A stretch of DNA of 64,000 bases from Desulfovibrio aminophilus (GTDB lineage: Bacteria; Desulfobacterota; Desulfovibrionia; Desulfovibrionales; Desulfovibrionaceae): positions 1 to 64,000 of the forward strand of contig NZ_JAMHGA010000038.1 in NCBI RefSeq assembly GCF_023660105.1. The letters are read 5' to 3'. The notes under the pieces are model-generated. The model did no database searches. It worked only from the letters and a program-made list of their open reading frames with translations, and had not been told where the DNA came from. Position numbers and translations under genes: made by a program. Below are positions 45,433 to 55,080 of the stretch, piece after piece; positions within the stretch are counted from its first letter, which is position 1, and the number at the start of each line of letters is the position of its first letter.

Positions 45433-46242
45433 TTATTCTCCGTTGCCGTTCTTGCTGGCCGAAGCCGGGGCGACGCCGTTCTTGCTGTCGCGGATGAAGC
45501 CCACCAGCCGGTCCACCTCGGGGAAACCGGACAGTTCCGCCTCCACGCGCGCCAGGGCCTCTTCCTTGCCCAGGCCGGAGCGGAAGATGATCCGGTAGGC
45601 CTTCTTCAGCGCCTGGCAGGCCTTGGCCGTGAAGCCGTGGCGCTTGAGGCCTATGAGGTTGGGGCCGAAGAGCTTGCCGCGCACGCCGTGGGCCAGCATG
45701 TAGGGCGGGATGTCCAGGTTGTAGCCGCTGGCCCCGCCGAGGAAGGCGAACTCGCCGATCTTGATCCACTGCTGCACGGCGGCCATGCCGCTGACCACCA
45801 CGCAGTCCCCCACCTCCACGTGACCGGCCAGGTTCACGGAGTTGGCCAGGATGACCTTGTCGCCCACCACGCAATCGTGGGCGATGTGGGCGTAGGCCAT
45901 GAGCAGGCAGTTGGATCCGAGCACGGTCTTGCCGTGCCCCTGGGCCGTGCCGCGATGGATGGTGACGCTCTCGCGGATGATGTTGTTGTCGCCGATCTCC
46001 ACCAGGGTGTCTTCGCCCTTGAAGCCCAGGTGCTGGGGCTCGCCGCCGATACAGGCGTTGGAGTGGACGTGGTTGCCCGCGCCCATGCGCACGAAGCGCT
46101 TGATGTGCACGAAGGGCTCGATGCGGCAGTTCTCGCCGATGACCACGTCCGCGTCGATGACGACGTAGGGGCCGATGACCGTGCCCTTGCCCACCTTGGC
46201 GGACTTGTGAATGACCGCGGTGGGATGGATGTTCCTGGCCAC
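45433..46242 (-). CDS. lpxA: UDP-N-acetylglucosamine acyltransferase LpxA
   Basis: 269 residues. First step of lipid A synthesis: acylation of UDP-GlcNAc. The left-handed beta-helix hexapeptide repeats run from HPTAVIHKSAKVGKGTVIGP to about residue 190, the catalytic His is in LMAYAHIAHDC, and the C-terminal helical domain carries GLKRHGFTAK. The start is a GTG at 46242, overlapping the fabZ stop (TAGTG) with AAGGAG upstream; the next ATG would cut the first coil. Confidence 0.94.
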   Translation of the reverse strand: MARNIHPTAVIHKSAKVGKGTVIGPYVVIDADVVIGENCRIEPFVHIKRFVRMGAGNHVHSNACIGGEPQHLGFKGEDTLVEIGDNNIIRESVTIHRGTAQGHGKTVLGSNCLLMAYAHIAHDCVVGDKVILANSVNLAGHVEVGDCVVVSGMAAVQQWIKIGEFAFLGGASGYNLDIPPYMLAHGVRGKLFGPNLIGLKRHGFTAKACQALKKAYRIIFRSGLGKEEALARVEAELSGFPEVDRLVGFIRDSKNGVAPASASKNGNGE

Positions 46243-46706
46243 TAAAAAATCTCCTTGTTGACCATGGCAGCGGAGAACTCTCCGGCTGCGGCCGTCTCTC
46301 CGTTCACCTTGGCCACGGCCGACATCTTCCAAAGGGTCATCTTTCGACGAAAGTCGCTCACATGCAGGAACAACTGGTCCCCGGGAACCACCGGACGGCG
46401 GAATTTCACCTTGTCGGCGCTGGCGAAAAGAAAAAGTTTTCCGTTCAGGTCCAGCTCAGGGTGGGAGAGCACGTAGAGCCCTCCGGCCTGGGCCAGGGCC
46501 TCCATGATGAGCACGCCGGGCATCACCGGCAGGCCGGGGAAATGCCCCTGAAAGAAGGGCTCGTTCACGGTCACGTTCTTGTAGGCTGTGATGCTCCGGG
46601 CCTCATAGTCCACCTCGGTGACCCGGTCCACCAGCAGGAACGGATAGCGGTGCGGCAGCATGCCGAGGATGCGCTGGATGTCGATGGCGACGGCGGCGTC
46701 AGCCAT
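46242..46706 (-). CDS. fabZ: 3-hydroxyacyl-[acyl-carrier-protein] dehydratase FabZ
   Basis: 154 residues, hot-dog fold. Active site His is in [23 protein letters not shown], with the catalytic Glu in [11 protein letters not shown]-terminal [17 protein letters not shown] is the standard opening. It dehydrates 3-hydroxyacyl-ACP in fatty acid synthesis, competing with LpxA and LpxD for 3-hydroxyacyl-ACP. Overlaps lpxD by 8 bases. Confidence 0.95.
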   Translation of the reverse strand: MADAAVAIDIQRILGMLPHRYPFLLVDRVTEVDYEARSITAYKNVTVNEPFFQGHFPGLPVMPGVLIMEALAQAGGLYVLSHPELDLNGKLFLFASADKVKFRRPVVPGDQLFLHVSDFRRKMTLWKMSAVAKVNGETAAAGEFSAAMVNKEIF

Positions 46707-47739
46707 TCTGGCCTCCTTCCCGAGCCGCCTTGAGCGACTCGATCTCCTTCTCCAGCCGACGCACCCGGTGCAGCAACTCGGGCAGCTTGGGCAGGGCCAA
46801 GCCGGAACGAAGAAAACTGTTGTATTCCATGTGCGGCGAACCGCCCACAGCGGTCTTGGCCGGGACGTCCCGGCCCACGCCCACCTGGGCCGCCAGCATG
46901 GCGCCGTCGCCGATGCTCAGATTGTCGGCCACGCCCGCCTGGCCGCCCATGACCACCCCGGCGCCGACCGTGGTGCTGCCGGCGACGCCCACCTGGCTGA
47001 CGAGCAGGCAGTGGGGGCCGATCTGCACGTTGTGGGCGATCTGCACCAGGTTGTCGATCTTGGTGCCCCGGCCGATGCGCGTGGCGTCGAGCGCCGCGCG
47101 GTCCACGGCGGCGTTCGCCCCGATCTCCACGTCGTCCTCGATCTCCACCCGGCCGATCTGTGGCACTTTCACGTGCCCGGCGGGCCCCTGAACATAACCG
47201 TAGCCGTCCGCGCCGATGGACGTGCCGGGATGAATGACGACCCGGTCGCCGAGCCGGACGCCGGCCATGAGCACCACGTTGGGATAAAGGATGCACCCCT
47301 CGCCCAGGCGGCAGTCCTCGCCCACGTAGCAGCCGGGAAAGACGGTCGATTCGGCGCCGATCTCGGCCCGAGGGCCGATGAAGGCGAAGGGATAGACCGT
47401 GGCGGATTCATGGACCACGGCCTCGGGATGAATGAAGGCCCGCGCGTGGCGGCCGCTCAGGGAACCCTGAGGCCGCGCGAAGAGCGAAACCACCCGCGCC
47501 CAGTCAAGCCGCACGTTGGGGCTGACCAGGGCGGACTCCACGCACGGGGCGTGCTTCTCGTCGAGAAGCACGGCCCCGGCGCGGGTTTTTTCAAGCTGAT
47601 GCGCATACTTGGGACTGGCCAAAAAGGCGATCTCGTCGGGACCGGCCTTCTCCAGGGTGTTCACGCCCTGGATGGCCTTGTCCGGCCCTTGCGACCGGAT
47701 GCCCAGCCGCGCGGCCAGTTCCGCCAGCAGAAACGACAT
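46699..47739 (-). CDS. lpxD: UDP-3-O-acylglucosamine N-acyltransferase LpxD
   Basis: 346 residues. N-terminal uridine-binding domain (1-100), then a left-handed beta-helix ([22 protein letters not shown] to about 300) with the catalytic His in [12 protein letters not shown], and a C-terminal coiled segment ([19 protein letters not shown]). It adds the second acyl chain in lipid A synthesis. Follows skp by 4 bases. Confidence 0.94.
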   Translation of the reverse strand: MSFLLAELAARLGIRSQGPDKAIQGVNTLEKAGPDEIAFLASPKYAHQLEKTRAGAVLLDEKHAPCVESALVSPNVRLDWARVVSLFARPQGSLSGRHARAFIHPEAVVHESATVYPFAFIGPRAEIGAESTVFPGCYVGEDCRLGEGCILYPNVVLMAGVRLGDRVVIHPGTSIGADGYGYVQGPAGHVKVPQIGRVEIEDDVEIGANAAVDRAALDATRIGRGTKIDNLVQIAHNVQIGPHCLLVSQVGVAGSTTVGAGVVMGGQAGVADNLSIGDGAMLAAQVGVGRDVPAKTAVGGSPHMEYNSFLRSGLALPKLPELLHRVRRLEKEIESLKAAREGGQNG

Positions 47740-47743
47740 GATG

Positions 47744-48274
47744 CTACTTGCCGCCCTTGGCCTTCCAGGTGGCGTTCAGCTCCTGGATGACGGCCGCGTC
47801 CATGTCGATGCTCGCCTCGGAATAGAGCACCATGAGGTCGTTCTTCTCCAGGACCAGGGTGAACTCATTTTTCTTGGCGTAGTTCTGGATCACCTCGTTG
47901 AGCATCTTCCAGACCGGGTCCAGGGCCTGGGCCTCGGCGGCCTTGATCTTCTGCTCGTAGCCGGCCTGGGTGTCCTGGAAGTCGCGGACGCGGCGCTTGA
48001 ACTGAAGATCCTTCTCCTGCTTGGCTTCCATGGACAGGACCATGCCCTGCTTCTGGAGATCCTCGCGCATCTTCTCAATGTCCTTCTTCTGGCGCTCGAG
48101 ATCGGCGCGCATGCTCTCGCCCTGCGCCTTGAGCTTGGCCAGGGCGGCGGCGCCCGGCTCGGACTTCTTGAGCACGGCGCCGCGGTCCACGACGCCGACC
48201 TTGAGCGCTCCGGCGAAGGCCGGAACCTGAAGCGCGAAGACGAGGAAAAGCATCGCCGCGAGAATCTTTTTCAT
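47744..48274 (-). CDS. skp: Periplasmic chaperone Skp/OmpH
   Basis: 176 residues. Signal peptide (1-21) ending AFAG; mature [16 protein letters not shown]; a long charged coiled-coil of two arms (about 45-135), and a C-terminal strand segment ([14 protein letters not shown]). Holds unfolded outer-membrane proteins for BamA. It lies between bamA and lpxD, the widespread order. A 138-base gap separates it from bamA. Confidence 0.92.
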   Translation of the reverse strand: MKKILAAMLFLVFALQVPAFAGALKVGVVDRGAVLKKSEPGAAALAKLKAQGESMRADLERQKKDIEKMREDLQKQGMVLSMEAKQEKDLQFKRRVRDFQDTQAGYEQKIKAAEAQALDPVWKMLNEVIQNYAKKNEFTLVLEKNDLMVLYSEASIDMDAAVIQELNATWKAKGGK

Positions 48275-48412
48275 CTGTTTTCTCCTTCAATGGATTGAAA
48301 CCACAGGATCGGGACGGAATCCGCTCCCCGGCGAAAGCCGTCCCGTGGCAAACCCGAACGCCTCTACACCGAATCCGCGCGCAAGGCAAAGGGCGATTTC
48401 GGGCGGCTCCGC

Positions 48413-51124
48413 CTAGAACTGCTGCCCCATGCTGAACTCGAACTTGTGGTGCGAGCTTTCGTACAGGTCGTCGATGCCGTAGCCGTACTCGAACCGCAGC
48501 GGGCCGAAGGGCGAAATCCAGCGGATGCCGCCGCCGACGCTCTTGTACAGGCCGAGAGGCGGCATTTCGCCATGGACCAGGGAGGGGGTGCTCAGGTACT
48601 GGTCGCCTTCCTTCCAGGAACCGCCGGCGTCGAAGAAGGTCACGCCATAGATGCCCATGTCCTTATTCAGGGGATGGATGAGCTCCAGGTTCGTGAACAG
48701 GCTCTTGTTGCCGCCCATGCGCTCGCCGTTGGAGTCCTGGGGAGAAATCTTCCGGTAGGAGTAGCCGCGGACATTGTTCATGCCGCCCAGGTAGTAGCGC
48801 TCCACCACCGGGATTTCCTTGCCGTTGAAGTTCTCACCCACGAAGCCGAGGTTGAACTTCCCGTGGAACACGAGGTCTCCGAACAGGGTCTGGTAATAGC
48901 TGTGCTCGAAGCCGGTCTTGATGAATTCGTCGGTGCCGCCGGTCACGCCGCCGCCGTTCTCCAGCAGCACGGTGGTCACGTTGCCCCTGGTGGGGTTGTA
49001 GAGGCGGTCCGTGGTGTCGCGGACGATGGAGCCGCCGAGCACGCTGGCGGTATGGGCGCCGGCCGACTTCTTCACGTCGCGGGCGGCGGAGTCCTTGACG
49101 TCCTTGATGTCGTAGAAGTCCAGGCGGTAATTCAGGAAGGCCGTGGTGTACTCGCCCAGGGGATGGCTCACGCCGCCGGTGCCGCCCACGGTATCCTGGT
49201 CGAAGTCCACGAAGTCGCTCTTGATGGCGTAGGCCTTGGCCATGCCCGCCCAGAGCGAGTCGTACATCCGGGGGTTGAGGAAGCTCAGGGTGTAGTTGGT
49301 GCTCTTCTTGCTCACATAACCGGAGAAGTTGGTCGAGTAACCCTTGCCGAAGAGGTTGTTCTCGCCGACATTGCCGCCGAAGAACACGCCGTCGTAGGAG
49401 GAGTAGCCCACGCCGCCGCCGATCTTGCCCGTGGCCTTGTCCGTAACCTTGACCTTGAGATCCATCTCGTCCGGGTCGCCGGTGGGCACGGGCTCGATGT
49501 CCACGTCGCTGAAGTAGTTCAGCTTGTTCAGACGCTCCGTGGAGCGCTGCAATTTCTCGCCGCTGAACTGGTCGCCGTCCGCCAGACGCATCTCACGCAG
49601 GATGACGTTGTCGCGGGTCTTGGTGTTGCCCTCGAGCACCACGCGCCGGATATGCACCTTCTGGTGCTTGGAGATGACGTAGATCACGTCCACGATCTTG
49701 TCGTCGGGATGGACGTTGGTGCGCACGTCCACCTCGGCGTAGGCGTAGCCGTAGTTGTTGTAGTAGGCCCCAAGGTGCTTGATGTCCTCGCGCACCACGG
49801 AGCGGTTGAAATACTGGTGATCCATGCCCAGTTCGTCGGCCTTGGTCACGTCGGCCAGGGTCGCGGGGTCGGTGATCAGGTCGCCCTCGAAGGTGATCTC
49901 GCCGGTCTTGAACCGCGGCCCCTCGTCCACGCGGAAGACCACCTCGATGCGGTCCTCCTTGATCTCCACCTCGGGCTTGCCCACCCGGGCCTCGATGAAG
50001 CCGTGGTCGCCGTAATAGCTCATGATGTAGGAGGCGTCGCGCTCCAGCATGTCCTCCTTGAGCACGCCGCTCTTGGTGAACCAGGAGAGCAGGCCTTTCT
50101 CCTTGACGGCCAGGCCGCTCTTGATGTCGCTGGCGTCCAGGCTCTTGCAACCCTCGATGCGGATATTCTCGACGTAGAGCTTCTTGCCCTCGTCCACCAC
50201 GAAGTTCAGGCGGGCCTGCCCGTCGCCGGAGGATTCGATCTGGTGCGTGATCTTGGCGTTATAGTATCCGTCCTTGCGGTACATCTCGCGGATCACGTTG
50301 ATGTCGTCGGCCAGGACCTTGGGGTTGAGCACCGCGCCCTTCTTGGTGGTGATCGCCGAGGTGATGTCGTCCTCGTCGAATTTCTGCGAGCCGGTGACGC
50401 TGATGGCCTGGATGCGGGGGCGCTCCTTGACCGCGACGACGATCTTCTTGCCGCCGGGCACGTCCGCCACCTTGATGCGCACGTCGTCGAAGTAGCCCAG
50501 GTCGTAGATGGTCTTCAGGTCGCGGTTCACGGCCTTGGGATCGTAGGTCTCGCCCTTGCGCATGCTCAGGCGCATGAGGATCACGTCCTTGTCCAGGACC
50601 TTGGCGCCCTCCACGTCGATCTCGGCGATGGTGTCCCCGGAGAGGACGAGGTGGGAGACTCCCTGGACCACGCCGTCCAGGGCCGGAAGCAGGTTGATGA
50701 GCCCCTGCTTGACCACGGTGACGGGCAGGACCGGGGACTGGGCCCCGGCATCCACGAGCTTGGCGTCCACGGAGAGGGATTCGCCGATCTGGGAGAAGCT
50801 GCCGTAGATGGCGTGGGTGGCGCCCAGGGAACGGGCCGCCTCGCGGGCCTTGGAGGCGTCCATGGCGCCCAGGCGGGCGGCGGCGGCCCGGGTTTCGGCC
50901 GGGTCGGTCAGGGAGTAGCCGGCGGCCTTGAAGCGGTCGGAGAGGAGATCCGGCAGGCTCTGCTTGAGATAGGCGAGATCATCCCCCGTGTTCACCTCGA
51001 AGGGCAGGACCGCGATCTTCACGCCGGCCTTTTCAGGCGCCGCCGAAACGCTGCCGGGAGCGGTGACGAGAGCGGCGAGGAGGAGAAGAGGAAGCAGGCC
51101 GAAAAGGGCTTTCCTAGTGCGCAT
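48413..51124 (-). CDS. bamA: Outer membrane protein assembly factor BamA, with N-terminal extension
   Basis: 903 residues; a normal BamA is about 800. Signal peptide (about 1-28). Residues about 35-155 form an extra domain (KAGVKIAVLPFEVNTGDDLAYLKQ start, GATHAIYGSFSQIGESLSVDAKLVD) that looks like a FlgO/TolB-N/CsgG-like fold. Five POTRA domains follow (about 165-520), then the Omp85 barrel with the lid-lock VRGY (NNVRGYSYR). It ends SMGQQF, with the C-terminal aromatic of Omp85 barrels. It inserts outer-membrane proteins. The ATG at 51124 overlaps the lolD end by 11 bases. Confidence 0.93.
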   Translation of the reverse strand: MRTRKALFGLLPLLLLAALVTAPGSVSAAPEKAGVKIAVLPFEVNTGDDLAYLKQSLPDLLSDRFKAAGYSLTDPAETRAAAARLGAMDASKAREAARSLGATHAIYGSFSQIGESLSVDAKLVDAGAQSPVLPVTVVKQGLINLLPALDGVVQGVSHLVLSGDTIAEIDVEGAKVLDKDVILMRLSMRKGETYDPKAVNRDLKTIYDLGYFDDVRIKVADVPGGKKIVVAVKERPRIQAISVTGSQKFDEDDITSAITTKKGAVLNPKVLADDINVIREMYRKDGYYNAKITHQIESSGDGQARLNFVVDEGKKLYVENIRIEGCKSLDASDIKSGLAVKEKGLLSWFTKSGVLKEDMLERDASYIMSYYGDHGFIEARVGKPEVEIKEDRIEVVFRVDEGPRFKTGEITFEGDLITDPATLADVTKADELGMDHQYFNRSVVREDIKHLGAYYNNYGYAYAEVDVRTNVHPDDKIVDVIYVISKHQKVHIRRVVLEGNTKTRDNVILREMRLADGDQFSGEKLQRSTERLNKLNYFSDVDIEPVPTGDPDEMDLKVKVTDKATGKIGGGVGYSSYDGVFFGGNVGENNLFGKGYSTNFSGYVSKKSTNYTLSFLNPRMYDSLWAGMAKAYAIKSDFVDFDQDTVGGTGGVSHPLGEYTTAFLNYRLDFYDIKDVKDSAARDVKKSAGAHTASVLGGSIVRDTTDRLYNPTRGNVTTVLLENGGGVTGGTDEFIKTGFEHSYYQTLFGDLVFHGKFNLGFVGENFNGKEIPVVERYYLGGMNNVRGYSYRKISPQDSNGERMGGNKSLFTNLELIHPLNKDMGIYGVTFFDAGGSWKEGDQYLSTPSLVHGEMPPLGLYKSVGGGIRWISPFGPLRFEYGYGIDDLYESSHHKFEFSMGQQF

Positions 51125-51797
51125 AGAGTTCTCCCGAACGTAGCTCCAGGCGGCGTCCCATGACGCTGGCCAACTCGACATTATGCGTAACGATCACAAA
51201 AGTCATTCCTAAATTCCGATTCAGCGAAACGAGCAGATCGCCCACCGCCTGCCCGGTTTTTTCGTCCAAGTTGCCGGTGGGCTCGTCGGCCAGCACGACC
51301 TTGGGCTTGAGCAGGATGGCCCTGGCGATGGCCGCCCGCTGGCGTTCTCCGCCGGAAAGCGTGGTCACCCGGTGTTCCAGGCGATGTTCGAGTCCCACCT
51401 GCTCCAGGGCCTCGCGGGCCAGCCGCAGGGAGGCCTCGCGCCCGAGCCCGCCGATGAGCCCGGGCATGGCCACGTTCTCCAGCGTGGAGAACTCGGCCAG
51501 GAGGTGGTGGAACTGGAAGACGAAACCGATGTCCCGGTTCCTCAGCACGGACCGTTTCTGGATCGAGAGGCCCCGCAGGGACTGCCCGGCGAAGCGGACC
51601 TCTCCGTGCGTCGGCGCGTCCAGGGTGCCCATGATGTGCAGCAGCGTGGTCTTGCCCGACCCCGAAGCGCCGATGATGGCCACGGATTCGCCGGCCTCGA
51701 TGCGCAGATCGATCTTGTCCAGCACCCGCAGGCGTTCGGTGGGGCCGTCGTATTCCTTGCCGACCCCGGAGAGCAGATATAGCGGCTCGCTATTCAT
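51114..51797 (-). CDS. lolD: Lipoprotein-releasing system ATPase LolD
   Basis: 227 residues. ABC ATPase with Walker A GASGSGKTTLL, Q-loop FQFHHLLAEFS, signature LSGGERQR, Walker B VVLADEPTGNLD and H-loop VTHN. The LolD-type lid sequence after the Q-loop (EFSTLENVAMPGLI) supports lipoprotein release. ATG at 51797 is the start; the upstream in-frame extension runs into lolC. It overlaps both neighbours. Confidence 0.93.
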   Translation of the reverse strand: MNSEPLYLLSGVGKEYDGPTERLRVLDKIDLRIEAGESVAIIGASGSGKTTLLHIMGTLDAPTHGEVRFAGQSLRGLSIQKRSVLRNRDIGFVFQFHHLLAEFSTLENVAMPGLIGGLGREASLRLAREALEQVGLEHRLEHRVTTLSGGERQRAAIARAILLKPKVVLADEPTGNLDEKTGQAVGDLLVSLNRNLGMTFVIVTHNVELASVMGRRLELRSGELYAH

Positions 51798-53034
51798 AAC
51801 GCAAGGCGTCGCTCGGGTTGAGCGCCGCGGCACGCCGGGCCGGATAGAGGGTGGACAGGAAGCAGAGCGCCAGGGCCGCCAGGCCGATGAGCGTCATGTC
51901 CAGGGCCTCCAGGCGGACTGGAAGGTAGTCCACGGGATAGACGTCGCTCGGCAGCTTGATGAACTGGTATTTCTTGAGCAGCAGGCTCGTGGGCACGCCC
52001 AGGGCGTAGCCCAGGATCGTCCCGATGACGCCGATGAAGGTGCCCTGGAGCATGAAGATGCGGCTGATGCTCGCCGGTTCGGCCCCCAGGGACATGAGGA
52101 TCGCGATGTCCTTGGTCTTCTGCATGACGAGCATGACCAGGGTGTTCACGATGCTGAACGAGCCCACCAGCACGATCATGGCCAGGATGATGAACATGGC
52201 CGTCTTTTCCAGCTTGAGGGCCGCGAAGAGATTGGCGTTCATCTCCTGCCAGTGCCGCAGGTAGACCGGGAAGCCGCTCAGGCGCTGGCGCAGGGCCTGG
52301 CTGACCTGCTCGGCGCGGTCCACGTCCTTGATGCGCACCTCCAGCCCGGAGACGAAGCCCGGCTTGTAGCCCAGGAGGTCGCGGGCCGCGTCCAGGGTCA
52401 CGTAGCCCAGGGAGGAGTCGTATTCATACATGCCGGTGCGGAAGGTGCCCTGGACGATGAAGTTGCGGATCTTGGGCTGGAATCCGGCGGCGGTGTGGCG
52501 TCCCGAGGGCGAGAGCAGGCTCACCTGCATGCCCGGGGAAAGGGACAGCCGTTTGGCCAGTTCGTTGCCGATGATGATGCCGGGGCGGCCGTCGGGGTCG
52601 TCGTCGGCCAGGGCGGAGAGATGGCCGTCGAGCATGTCCCGCGACAGGCTCAGCACGCCCTCGGCCGTGCGAGGATCGATGCCGCGCAGGACCACGCCCT
52701 TGACCCCCTCGGGGCTGGAAAGCATGACTTCGGAATAGATGAAGGGGGTCACGCCCACCACTTCCGGGGTCTGGGCGGCGGCCGTCTCCACGGTCTCGGC
52801 GTCGCGCACGCCGCCCGCCAGGGAGCTGATGATCACGTGGGCGTTCACGCCCAGGATCTTGTCGCGCAAGTCCTTGGAAAAGCCGTTCATCACCCCGATG
52901 ACCACGATCAGGGCGGCCACGCCCAGGGCCACGCCGCAGACCGCGCAGATGGAGATGATCGAGATGAACGACTGTTTGCGCAGGGCGAAGAGATAGCGCA
53001 GGGCGATGAACGCTTCGAAGCGGCCGCCGCGCAT
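51790..53034 (-). CDS. lolE: Lipoprotein-releasing system transmembrane protein LolC/E
   Basis: 414 residues with four transmembrane segments: one near the N-terminus (about 25-48) and three at the C-terminal third (about 265-400) separated by a large periplasmic MacB-like domain. FEAFIALRYLFALRKQSFISIISI is the typical opening. Only one LolC/E protein is encoded, so it may work as a homodimer (LolF type). It releases lipoproteins to LolA. Overlaps lysS by one base (TGATG). Confidence 0.9.
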   Translation of the reverse strand: MRGGRFEAFIALRYLFALRKQSFISIISICAVCGVALGVAALIVVIGVMNGFSKDLRDKILGVNAHVIISSLAGGVRDAETVETAAAQTPEVVGVTPFIYSEVMLSSPEGVKGVVLRGIDPRTAEGVLSLSRDMLDGHLSALADDDPDGRPGIIIGNELAKRLSLSPGMQVSLLSPSGRHTAAGFQPKIRNFIVQGTFRTGMYEYDSSLGYVTLDAARDLLGYKPGFVSGLEVRIKDVDRAEQVSQALRQRLSGFPVYLRHWQEMNANLFAALKLEKTAMFIILAMIVLVGSFSIVNTLVMLVMQKTKDIAILMSLGAEPASISRIFMLQGTFIGVIGTILGYALGVPTSLLLKKYQFIKLPSDVYPVDYLPVRLEALDMTLIGLAALALCFLSTLYPARRAAALNPSDALRYE

Positions 53035-54545
53035 CAGGCTCCGACCTCGGGCCGCAGGAGCGGGAAGAGAATGACTTCGCGGATGGAGGCGCTGTCCGTG
53101 AGCAGCATGACCAAGCGGTCGATGCCCACGCCCTCGCCCGCGGCCGGAGGCATGCCGTATTCCAGGGCGCGGACGTAGTCCTCGTCCATGAAGTGGGCCT
53201 CCTCGTCGCCGGCGGCCTTCTCGCGCACCTGCTCCTCGAAACGCAGCCGCTGGTCCACCGGGTCGTTCAGCTCGGAGAAGGCGTTGGCCATCTCGCGGCC
53301 CGCGATGAACATCTCGAAGCGGTCCGTGAGATCGGGATTCTCCTCGTTGCGGCGGGACAGGGGCGAGATGTCCGTGGGATAATGATAGATGAAATGCGGC
53401 TGGATGAGCTTGGGCTCCACGAAGAGGTCGAAGAGCTTGGCCTGGAGCTTGCCGAGCTTCTCGCCCTTGACGACCTTCTCGCCGCTCTTGCGCACCAGGG
53501 CCGCGCACTTGTCATAGTCGGTGTAGATATCCGGGGTCACGCCGCCGATGGTCTCCAGGGATTCATGGAAGGCCACGCGCTTCCAGGCCCCGGGCGTGAG
53601 GTCGATTTCCTGGCCCTGGTAGGGCACCACGGAACTGCCCGTGGCCTCGCGAGCCACGTGGGCGAACATGTCCTCGGTGAGGTCCATGAGATCGCGGTAG
53701 TCGGCATAGGCCCAGTAGAACTCGAGCATGGTGAACTCGGGGTTGTGCTGGGTGGAGATGCCCTCGTTGCGGAAGTTCCGGTTGATCTCGTAGACCCGCT
53801 CGAACCCGCCCACCAGCAGGCGCTTGAGGTAGAGCTCCGGCGCGATGCGCATGTAGAGCTTCATGTCCAGGGCGTTGTGGTGGGTTTCGAAGGGCTTGGC
53901 CGTGGCGCCGCCCGGGATGGGCTGCATCATGGGCGTCTCGACTTCCATGAAGCCCTTGGCGTCCAGATAGTTGCGCAGGGCCCGCACGATCAGGGTGCGC
54001 CGCCGGAAGATCTCGGACGTGCGCGGGGTCACGATGAGGTCCACGTAGCGCTGGCGGTAGCGGGTCTCCACGTCCTTGAGGCCGTGGTACTTCTCGGGCA
54101 GGGGCCGCATGGACTTGGAGACCAGCCGCACGGCCTTGGCCCGCACGGTGAGCTCGCCCGTCTTGGTGCGGAAGAGGTCGCCGGCGATGCCCACGATGTC
54201 GCCGATGTCCACCTTCTTGAACCGCTGGTAGTTCTCCGCGCCCATGTCGTCCCGGGCGGCGTAGACCTGCATGCGGCCGGTGGGATCCTGGAGATGGAAG
54301 AAGGTCACCTTGCCGAAGGAGCGCAGGGACACCACGCGTCCGGCCAGGGCGTACTCCCGCCCCAGGGCGGCCAGGGCCTCCTCGTCGAGGTCGCTGTAGT
54401 TCTCAAGGATATGGGAGAGGTCCGTATCCTTGCGGAAGTCGTTGGGGTACAGCGGCGCGTTCTCATCCAGAACCGCGCAGGCCTTCTCCACCCGCGTCTT
54501 GAGAACTTCGTTCAACTCGTCCCGGGCCGCCAGGGCCTGAAGCAT
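53034..54545 (-). CDS. lysS: Lysyl-tRNA synthetase, class II
   Basis: 503 residues. N-terminal OB-fold anticodon-binding domain (about 60-170) and class II catalytic core: motif 1 (FMEVETPMMQPIPGGA), motif 2 (FRNEGIS-x-x-HNPEFTMLE) and motif 3 (GVGIDRLVMLLTD). Start at 54545 gives a length near E. coli LysS; in-frame upstream starts (TTG at 54614, ATG at 54659) remain possible, the former having GGAG upstream. It heads the envelope operon, which is a common link in this lineage. Confidence 0.93.
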   Translation of the reverse strand: MLQALAARDELNEVLKTRVEKACAVLDENAPLYPNDFRKDTDLSHILENYSDLDEEALAALGREYALAGRVVSLRSFGKVTFFHLQDPTGRMQVYAARDDMGAENYQRFKKVDIGDIVGIAGDLFRTKTGELTVRAKAVRLVSKSMRPLPEKYHGLKDVETRYRQRYVDLIVTPRTSEIFRRRTLIVRALRNYLDAKGFMEVETPMMQPIPGGATAKPFETHHNALDMKLYMRIAPELYLKRLLVGGFERVYEINRNFRNEGISTQHNPEFTMLEFYWAYADYRDLMDLTEDMFAHVAREATGSSVVPYQGQEIDLTPGAWKRVAFHESLETIGGVTPDIYTDYDKCAALVRKSGEKVVKGEKLGKLQAKLFDLFVEPKLIQPHFIYHYPTDISPLSRRNEENPDLTDRFEMFIAGREMANAFSELNDPVDQRLRFEEQVREKAAGDEEAHFMDEDYVRALEYGMPPAAGEGVGIDRLVMLLTDSASIREVILFPLLRPEVGA

Positions 54546-54680
54546 GGGCATGAATCGCGCCACATGGGGCGATTTGGTGGCGAGTTTGATCTTCTTGTTT
54601 TGTGCGTCGTCGGACAAGTTGCGAATCTCCGTCGCATGCGAAAGTCTAGAAAAAAACAAGAGTGCCTGGAGTCGTGGTTT

Positions 54681-54709
54681 GAACTATGCCAAATACGGTG
54701 CGTCGTCAA
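54681..54709 (-). promoter_or_regulatory. Possible promoter of the lysS-lolE-lolD-bamA operon
   Basis: Minus strand TTGACG (54709-54704), 17-base spacer, TAGTTC (54686-54681). The -10 is weak. It stands 135 bases before the lysS start chosen here. Confidence 0.35.
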
Positions 54710-54772
54710 GAAATACCTCCCTTGAGCCCGGGCCTAGAGCCATGCGGCCTCCCGAATATTCGCAAAAAGCGC

Positions 54773-54801
54773 TTGACCATCTCCGGCGGATTGATTAAAG
54801 C
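54773..54801 (+). promoter_or_regulatory. Promoter of tRNA-Asn
   Basis: TTGACC (54773-54778), 17-base spacer, TAAAGC (54796-54801), about 27 bases before the tRNA's first base. Confidence 0.6.
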
Positions 54802-54827
54802 ATGCCTCTCGTTGCGACGAGGTTTGT

Positions 54828-54903
54828 TCCCCGGTAGCTCAATCGGCAGAGCGGGTGGCTGTTAACCACTAGGTTCGCGGTTCAAGTCCGTGCCGGGGAG
54901 CCA
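54828..54903 (+). tRNA. tRNA-Asn (anticodon GTT)
   Basis: 76 nt cloverleaf: acceptor TCCCCGG (54828-54834) pairs with CCGGGGA (54893-54899), discriminator G, and encoded CCA (54901-54903). D arm, anticodon loop CTGTTAA with GTT at 54861-54863, and T arm with TTCAAGT are all normal. The terminator follows directly. Confidence 0.96.
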
Positions 54904-54914
54904 GAAAGCATCGT

Positions 54915-54949
54915 GAGGTGGCGTGGATTTCCACGCCACCTCTTTTTTT
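54915..54949 (+). terminator. Terminator of tRNA-Asn
   Basis: Perfect 12-bp stem (54915-54926 with 54931-54942), loop ATTT, then seven T. Confidence 0.92.
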
Positions 54950-55080
54950 CCCGCCCCGGACGTGCGCTGCCGTCTGACCGCCGGAAGTCGTCCCCCCTGG
55001 ATCATTGCCGTGAATTCCCTTATAGAGAAGCCTCGTTTCTCCGAACCGCCACACGGCGAGAATCCCAGAACAGGCGTCCC

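Noticed and set aside
42104-45598. 1164-codon plus-strand open frame over the AsmA and lpxI genes
   Set aside because: Same kind of shadow: composition without motifs, opposite to recognised genes.
54828-54903. tRNA-Asn as integration site of a mobile element
   Set aside because: No duplicated tRNA end, integrase or composition change is seen in the following kilobases.
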